Below the pieces are notes generated by a model, which saw only the letters and a list, made by a program, of their open reading frames with translations, did not search any database and was not told the DNA's origin. Source: an uncultured Solobacterium sp. (GTDB lineage: Bacteria > Bacillota_I > Bacilli_A > Erysipelotrichales > Erysipelotrichaceae). Taken from it: a DNA stretch of 9,996 nucleotides. The stretch lies in NCBI GenBank assembly GCA_938041275.1, contig CALISH010000047.1, forward strand, positions 1-9,996, given 5' to 3'. The translations under genes were made by a program, and so were the position numbers. Shown here piece after piece: positions 6,971 through 9,996 of the stretch. The stretch's first letter is position 1. Each line of letters opens with the position of its first letter.

Positions 6971-7763
6971 TTTTACACTTGGACGGTATCTGCCATTAGA
7001 TTCACCGGTTCATAAGATGGATCCACGTGCAAAGATCATTGCGATGTTGGTGATGTTAATAGCGGTGTTTATTCCAGCTGGTTGGATTGGCTATGGAGTT
7101 ATCTTTGTTGTGGCTGCTTGTACAATCCTGATTTCAAAGTTGAGTTTTGGTTTTATTTGGAAGTCGATGAAACCGATGTTGATGATGTTATTCTTCTTGT
7201 TGATTATCAATGCGTTTGTGATGAAGACGGGAGAACCATTAGTAACACTTGGTAGTTTTGTCATTTATAGTGATGCAGTATTTCAAACACTCTATATCGC
7301 GATTCGACTGATGTTGATGATTATGATTACAACCTGTCTAACCGCCACAACCAAACCTCTAGATATGACACTTGGAATTGAAGATTTGTTAATGCCTTTA
7401 AAGAGATTCCATGTACCTGCACATGAGATTGCGATGTTAATTAGTATTGCGCTACGTTTCATACCAGACTTAATTGAAGAAACACAACGTATTATGAAAG
7501 CACAACAATCGCGTGGTGTTGATATGAAGGAAGGAAAACTGATGGAGAGAGTCATGGCGATTCTTTCTCTGATTGTTCCGCTATTTGTATCTGCTTTACA
7601 ACGTGCAGAAGATCTTGCGAATGCTATGGAAGCTAGAGGGTACACACCAGGAGAAAAGCGTACACGCTATAAAGTCTTGAAGATGGAAAAACGAGATTAC
7701 TTCTTATTGCTTGGTGCTTTTACAACTCTAATCGTGATGATTGGATTGGCGATTTTATTATGA
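6963..7763 (+). CDS. ecfT: ECF transporter membrane coupler EcfT
   Basis: EcfT is the integral membrane protein that links the two ATPases to a substrate-binding S component. The 266-residue protein starts with the familiar GRYLP..SPVHKMDPRAK, has hydrophobic segments at about 24-38, 42-58, 70-88, 105-127 and 246-265, and a long cytoplasmic region with the two coupling helices. These carry the signature triplets SRG at 183-185 (QQSRGVD) and ARG at 224-226 (MEARGY), which dock into the ATPases. AGGTGA at 6951-6956 precedes the ATG, which lies inside ecfA2. The stop codon overlaps the truA start (ATGA). No S-component gene is nearby, consistent with a shared module that serves several S components encoded elsewhere. 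Confidence 0.94.
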   Translation: MGNFTLGRYLPLDSPVHKMDPRAKIIAMLVMLIAVFIPAGWIGYGVIFVVAACTILISKLSFGFIWKSMKPMLMMLFFLLIINAFVMKTGEPLVTLGSFVIYSDAVFQTLYIAIRLMLMIMITTCLTATTKPLDMTLGIEDLLMPLKRFHVPAHEIAMLISIALRFIPDLIEETQRIMKAQQSRGVDMKEGKLMERVMAILSLIVPLFVSALQRAEDLANAMEARGYTPGEKRTRYKVLKMEKRDYFLLLGAFTTLIVMIGLAILL

Positions 7764-8845
7764 TGCGTTATAAATGTGTCGTATCTTATGTCGGCAGAAA
7801 CTACTCTGGTTGGCAATCACAGCGCAAGGGCGATTCTATTCAGGAAATCCTAGAGGCAGTGATTGAACGAATTACACAGGAAAAGGTCAATGTGATTGGA
7901 TCGGGTAGAACGGATGCTGGAGTAAACGCAAGAGCACAAGTATTCATGTTTGATACAAAACGTGAAATGCCAACACGGAAATGGATGGGCGCAATCAATG
8001 CTTTCTTGCCAGATGATATTCATATCATGTCAGTAGAAGAAGAGGATGCTTGTTTCCATGCAAGATATAATGTACGTTTTAAGCAGTATAGCTATCGTAT
8101 CAATCATGGGCTATACAATGTATTTACAAAGGATGCAGCTTTCCAATGTCCAATCCATTTGGATGTAGAAAAGATGAGGGAAGGTATCCATTATCTTGTT
8201 GGGACACATGATTTTACTTCCTTGAATTCTAGTTCACTAGAAGAATATCCAGACCAAGTAAGAACAGTAAGTTCCATTACATTAACGGAAGAGGATGGTG
8301 TGATTACACTAGCCTTTGTAGGAAAAGGCTTCTTACGTTATATGGTTCGTATGATGGCTTCGGTACTAATTGAAGTCGGAAAGCATAAGTATGAACCGTC
8401 ACATATCCAAGAGATTCTAGATGCGAAGCGTAAAAGCTTCCCACATAAAAACAGTCCTGCCGAAGGACTGACATTGGAATATGTTGATTACTTTAAAACA
8501 TTAGCACTACACGAAACAGGAATGGTTCGTGAGTTTTTAAAGGGGGATGATACCTCCTGTACAAATCAAGAACTACCTGCCCTAGAACAAGCAATCAAAG
8601 AGAATGCTAGTCATCAATTCTATGCGATGACTACAAGGCATAGTCAAGAATTGTTGGGGTATTATGAAATAAATCAAGGACAAGCTAGCATCCATATTCT
8701 TGAAGAGGAACGTGGCATCCCACTAGCAAATATCCTACTTCCACAACTTGAAGAACGCTTATACAAGCAGGCAAACTTCACGCCAATTCTCATATATACA
8801 AAAAGTGGAAGAATTGTATCAAATTCAGTCGAAGAATCGAAATAA
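7760..8845 (+). CDS. truA: tRNA pseudouridine(38-40) synthase with C-terminal extension
   Basis: TruA converts uridines 38-40 of the tRNA anticodon arm to pseudouridine. Residues 1-244 match the whole family: YVGRNYSGWQSQ at 10-21, the catalytic motif GSGRTDAGVNA at 47-57 with Asp52, FKQYSYRI at 107-114, GTHDFTSL at 148-155, FLRYMVRMM at 191-199, and the closing SPAEGLTLEYVDY at 232-244. The protein then continues for about 117 residues, whereas TruA usually stops there (about 245-270 residues). The extension (245-361) contains QELLGYYEI, IHILEEERGIPLANILL and FTPILIYTKSGR, a strand-helix-strand order that faintly recalls a GNAT acetyltransferase core. I cannot confirm this. The start overlaps the ecfT stop (ATGA), with little ribosome binding site, so translation is probably coupled. 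A second ATG at 7763 is equally possible. Confidence 0.93.
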   Translation: MMRYKCVVSYVGRNYSGWQSQRKGDSIQEILEAVIERITQEKVNVIGSGRTDAGVNARAQVFMFDTKREMPTRKWMGAINAFLPDDIHIMSVEEEDACFHARYNVRFKQYSYRINHGLYNVFTKDAAFQCPIHLDVEKMREGIHYLVGTHDFTSLNSSSLEEYPDQVRTVSSITLTEEDGVITLAFVGKGFLRYMVRMMASVLIEVGKHKYEPSHIQEILDAKRKSFPHKNSPAEGLTLEYVDYFKTLALHETGMVREFLKGDDTSCTNQELPALEQAIKENASHQFYAMTTRHSQELLGYYEINQGQASIHILEEERGIPLANILLPQLEERLYKQANFTPILIYTKSGRIVSNSVEESK

Positions 8846-8850
8846 TCTAA

Positions 8851-8879
8851 TTGACTTACGGGGTATCAACAGCTAAAAT
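8851..8879 (+). promoter_or_regulatory. Strong promoter of rplM-rpsI
   Basis: TTGACT (8851-8856), a 17-base spacer and TAAAAT (8874-8879) make a near-consensus sigma-A promoter starting six bases after the truA stop codon. Transcription should start near 8886, exactly at the first base of the leader hairpins. It gives the ribosomal protein genes expression separate from the upstream ECF unit. Confidence 0.75.
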
Positions 8880-8885
8880 GATAAA

Positions 8886-8928
8886 TGGCACTTCATGCCA
8901 ATGTAGCCCCGGAAACTACATATGGAGG
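8886..8928 (+). ncRNA. L13-type ribosomal protein leader (two hairpins)
   Basis: The 5' untranslated region folds into two hairpins. TGGCA (8886-8890) pairs with TGCCA (8896-8900) around CTTCA, and ATGTAG (8901-8906) pairs with CTACAT (8916-8921) around CCCCGGAAA, followed at once by the GGAGG ribosome binding site (8924-8928). Position before rplM, size and two-stem layout fit the known Firmicute L13 leader motif, which is thought to let L13 control its own synthesis. An alternative pairing of CCA (8898-8900) with TGG (8923-8925) would lengthen hairpin 2, break hairpin 1 and mask part of the ribosome binding site. The regulatory mechanism is inferred. Confidence 0.65.
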
Positions 8929-8937
8929 AAAGTAAAA

Positions 8938-9372
8938 ATGCGTCAAACAACTATGTTAAAGCCAAGTGAAGTTGTTCGTCAGTGGTATATCGTTGATGGA
9001 ACAGACTGCACATTAGGACGTCTAGCTACTCAGGTAGCAACATTATTAAGAGGCAAGCACAAGCCTGCCTATACACCACACGTTGACTGTGGAGATTATG
9101 TAATTGTAATCAATGCAGACAAGATTAAGATCAGTGGTGATCAGGATGCAAAGAAGTTCTACTATAGTCATTCTATGTATCCAGGAGGACTTCGTACAAG
9201 AAGTACAAAGGTTATGCGTGAAAACTACACTGTTGAATGGGTTGAAAAAGCCATCAAGGGTATGTTACCACATAACAAATTGGGTGATGTACAACGTAAG
9301 CATGTATTTGTTTACACAGGTGCTGAACACCCACATGCTGCTCAGAAGCCTGTTGAGCTGAAGGTAAAGTAA
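8938..9372 (+). CDS. rplM: 50S ribosomal protein L13
   Basis: L13 is an early-assembly protein of the large ribosomal subunit that binds 23S rRNA. The 144-residue product has the family landmarks WYIVDGTDCTLGRLATQVA at 16-34, GKHKPAYTPHVDCGDYVIVINA at about 39-60 (named in part), YYSHSMYPGG at 75-84 and, near the end, LPHNKLGDVQ with VYTGAEHPHAAQKP. The ATG at 8938 was chosen over a longer frame opening from a TTG at 8851, because a perfect GGAGG (8924-8928) lies nine bases upstream and the length then matches the family. The longer frame would overlap the promoter and leader. It is followed after 15 bases by rpsI, the conserved partner. Confidence 0.96.
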   Translation: MRQTTMLKPSEVVRQWYIVDGTDCTLGRLATQVATLLRGKHKPAYTPHVDCGDYVIVINADKIKISGDQDAKKFYYSHSMYPGGLRTRSTKVMRENYTVEWVEKAIKGMLPHNKLGDVQRKHVFVYTGAEHPHAAQKPVELKVK

Positions 9373-9387
9373 GGAGGATAAGACAAG

Positions 9388-9789
9388 ATGGCAACTAAGA
9401 AGAAAGTAACTTATGTTGGAACAGGACGCCGTAAGCAGTCCGTTGCTCGTGTCTTCATGACTCCGGGTACAGGTGTTGTAACAGTTAATGGTCGTACTTT
9501 AGAAGAATACCTACCACAAGCAACATTACGCATGGTAGTTAATTCACCATTAGCACTCACAGAAACTAAGGAACAGTTCGATATCAAGATCAACGTAGCA
9601 GGTGGCGGTTATACTGGCCAGGCTGGTGCAATGCGTCATGGTATTGCTAGAGCTCTTCTAGAAGCTTCTGCTGACTACAGACCAGCATTAAAGAAGGCTG
9701 GTTTCCTAACACGTGATTCCCGTGAGAAGGAAAGAAAGAAGTACGGTTTGAAGGGTGCTCGTCGCGCTCCACAATTCTCCAAGCGTTAA
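9388..9789 (+). CDS. rpsI: 30S ribosomal protein S9
   Basis: S9 is a small-subunit ribosomal protein whose basic C-terminal tail reaches the P-site tRNA. The 133-residue product shows [15 protein letters not shown] at 9-23, [20 protein letters not shown] at 72-91, [19 protein letters not shown] at 107-125 and the invariant tail RRAPQFSKR with its terminal Lys-Arg. The length is typical. AAGGAGG overlaps the rplM stop codon and lies at a good distance from the ATG, so the two genes are co-translated in the usual rplM-rpsI pair. A long hairpin terminator follows 24 bases after the stop. Confidence 0.97.
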   Translation: MATKKKVTYVGTGRRKQSVARVFMTPGTGVVTVNGRTLEEYLPQATLRMVVNSPLALTETKEQFDIKINVAGGGYTGQAGAMRHGIARALLEASADYRPALKKAGFLTRDSREKERKKYGLKGARRAPQFSKR

Positions 9790-9812
9790 TTTTATTTGCA
9801 ATTGGGAGATTC

Positions 9813-9870
9813 AAAAATGGCTGTGTAAAATCGTGATTTTTCAATCAGCGATTTTTACATAGCCATTTTT
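9813..9870 (+). terminator. Long intrinsic terminator of rplM-rpsI
   Basis: The arm starting AAAAATGGCT (9813) pairs through 9837 with 9844-9870, which ends AGCCATTTTT. The stem has about 25 pairs with a few G-U pairs and two single-base bulges around a 6-base loop. The T-run at 9866-9870 and the matching A-run at 9813-9817 would allow it to work on both strands, so a convergent gene to the right could share it. Confidence 0.85.
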
Positions 9871-9898
9871 AATTTGCTTTCGTGCAGTATAGTTGGAA

Positions 9899-9946
9899 CT
9901 TAGATTAACATTATCTGTAGTGATAATCGTTAATTTAAGTTTTTTT
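9899..9946 (+). terminator. Second terminator-like hairpin downstream of rpsI
   Basis: The arm 9899-9915 (starting CTTAGATTAAC) pairs with 9922-9939 (ending GTTAATTTAAG) around TGTAGT, with one bulged base (C9928 or G9929) and a G-U pair, about 17 pairs in an AT-rich stem. Seven T follow at 9940-9946. It may back up the rpsI terminator or end a short transcript of its own from 9871 onward; no convincing promoter is seen for such a transcript. Confidence 0.6.
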
Positions 9947-9996
9947 GTGTGCCAGACATGGCATATATCTTGGAGGTTGAAAGGTACCTCTAACCA
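9947..9996 (+). other. Small hairpins at the right edge, no gene called
   Basis: After the second terminator, TGCCA (9950-9954) pairs with TGGCA (9959-9963) around GACA, with weak G-U and A-U pairs extending it. Then GAGGT (9973-9977) pairs with ACCTC (9986-9990). No reading frame with a ribosome binding site starts here. It could be a leader or structured RNA belonging to whatever lies beyond the edge. The sequence is too short to classify. Confidence 0.3.

Noticed and set aside
7292..7645. 117-codon open frame on the minus strand inside ecfT
   Set aside because: It is antisense to a complete EcfT with clear signature motifs, has no ribosome binding site, and its product shows no family pattern.
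8851..8937. N-terminal extension of L13 from a TTG at 8851
   Set aside because: The extra 29 codons coincide with a near-consensus promoter and the leader hairpins, and a perfect ribosome binding site marks the ATG at 8938.
1..9996. CRISPR arrays, insertion sequences, prophage, toxin-antitoxin or defence genes
   Set aside because: No regularly spaced repeats, transposase motifs, terminal inverted repeats or defence-type domains were seen; all large frames are accounted for by housekeeping genes.

Overview
The window looks like a chromosomal stretch from a low-GC Firmicute. The evidence is the AT-rich codon use, strong GGAGG-type ribosome binding sites, near-consensus sigma-A promoters (several with an extended TGn -10), and the order ecfA1-ecfA2-ecfT-truA-rplM-rpsI, which is typical of Bacillota. 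I suspect an Erysipelotrichia-like or related gut lineage, but the sequence alone does not prove it. I see no insertion sequence, prophage, CRISPR array, tRNA or rRNA. Most of the window is ordinary housekeeping DNA.

Region 1 (1-4537) is an aspartate-family amino-acid cluster. A threonine synthase gene (thrC, 3' end cut off by the window edge) runs leftwards. From the same short intergenic gap, hom (homoserine dehydrogenase), an aspartate kinase gene and asd (aspartate-semialdehyde dehydrogenase) run rightwards as a tightly overlapping operon. Together they cover aspartate to aspartyl phosphate to aspartate semialdehyde to homoserine, and then phosphohomoserine to threonine. Homoserine kinase (thrB) is not in the window. 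The 89-base gap holds two divergent promoters whose -10 boxes overlap on opposite strands, with an inverted repeat across both; this is a plausible operator.

Region 2 (4538-5171) is a single small gene for a 170-residue protein with one N-terminal membrane segment and a C-terminal domain faintly like the RraB (RNase E inhibitor) fold. It has its own probable promoter and ends at a clear intrinsic terminator.

Region 3 (5221-8845) starts at a near-perfect promoter. It encodes the energy-coupling module of an ECF vitamin transporter (two ATPases, EcfA1 and EcfA2, and the membrane coupler EcfT), followed without a gap by truA (tRNA pseudouridine synthase). TruA carries an extra C-terminal part of about 117 residues. 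All reading frames in this unit overlap, which suggests translational coupling. No substrate-binding S component is nearby, as expected for a shared (group II) ECF module.

Region 4 (8851-9870) is rplM-rpsI (ribosomal proteins L13 and S9) with its own strong promoter, a two-hairpin leader resembling the known Firmicute L13 leader, and a long hairpin terminator. The last 126 bases hold a second terminator-like hairpin and two further small hairpins, with no gene that I can call.

I found no clearly new system. The items most worth a second look are the TruA C-terminal extension, the overlapping divergent thrC/hom promoters with their dyad, and the small RraB-like membrane protein.
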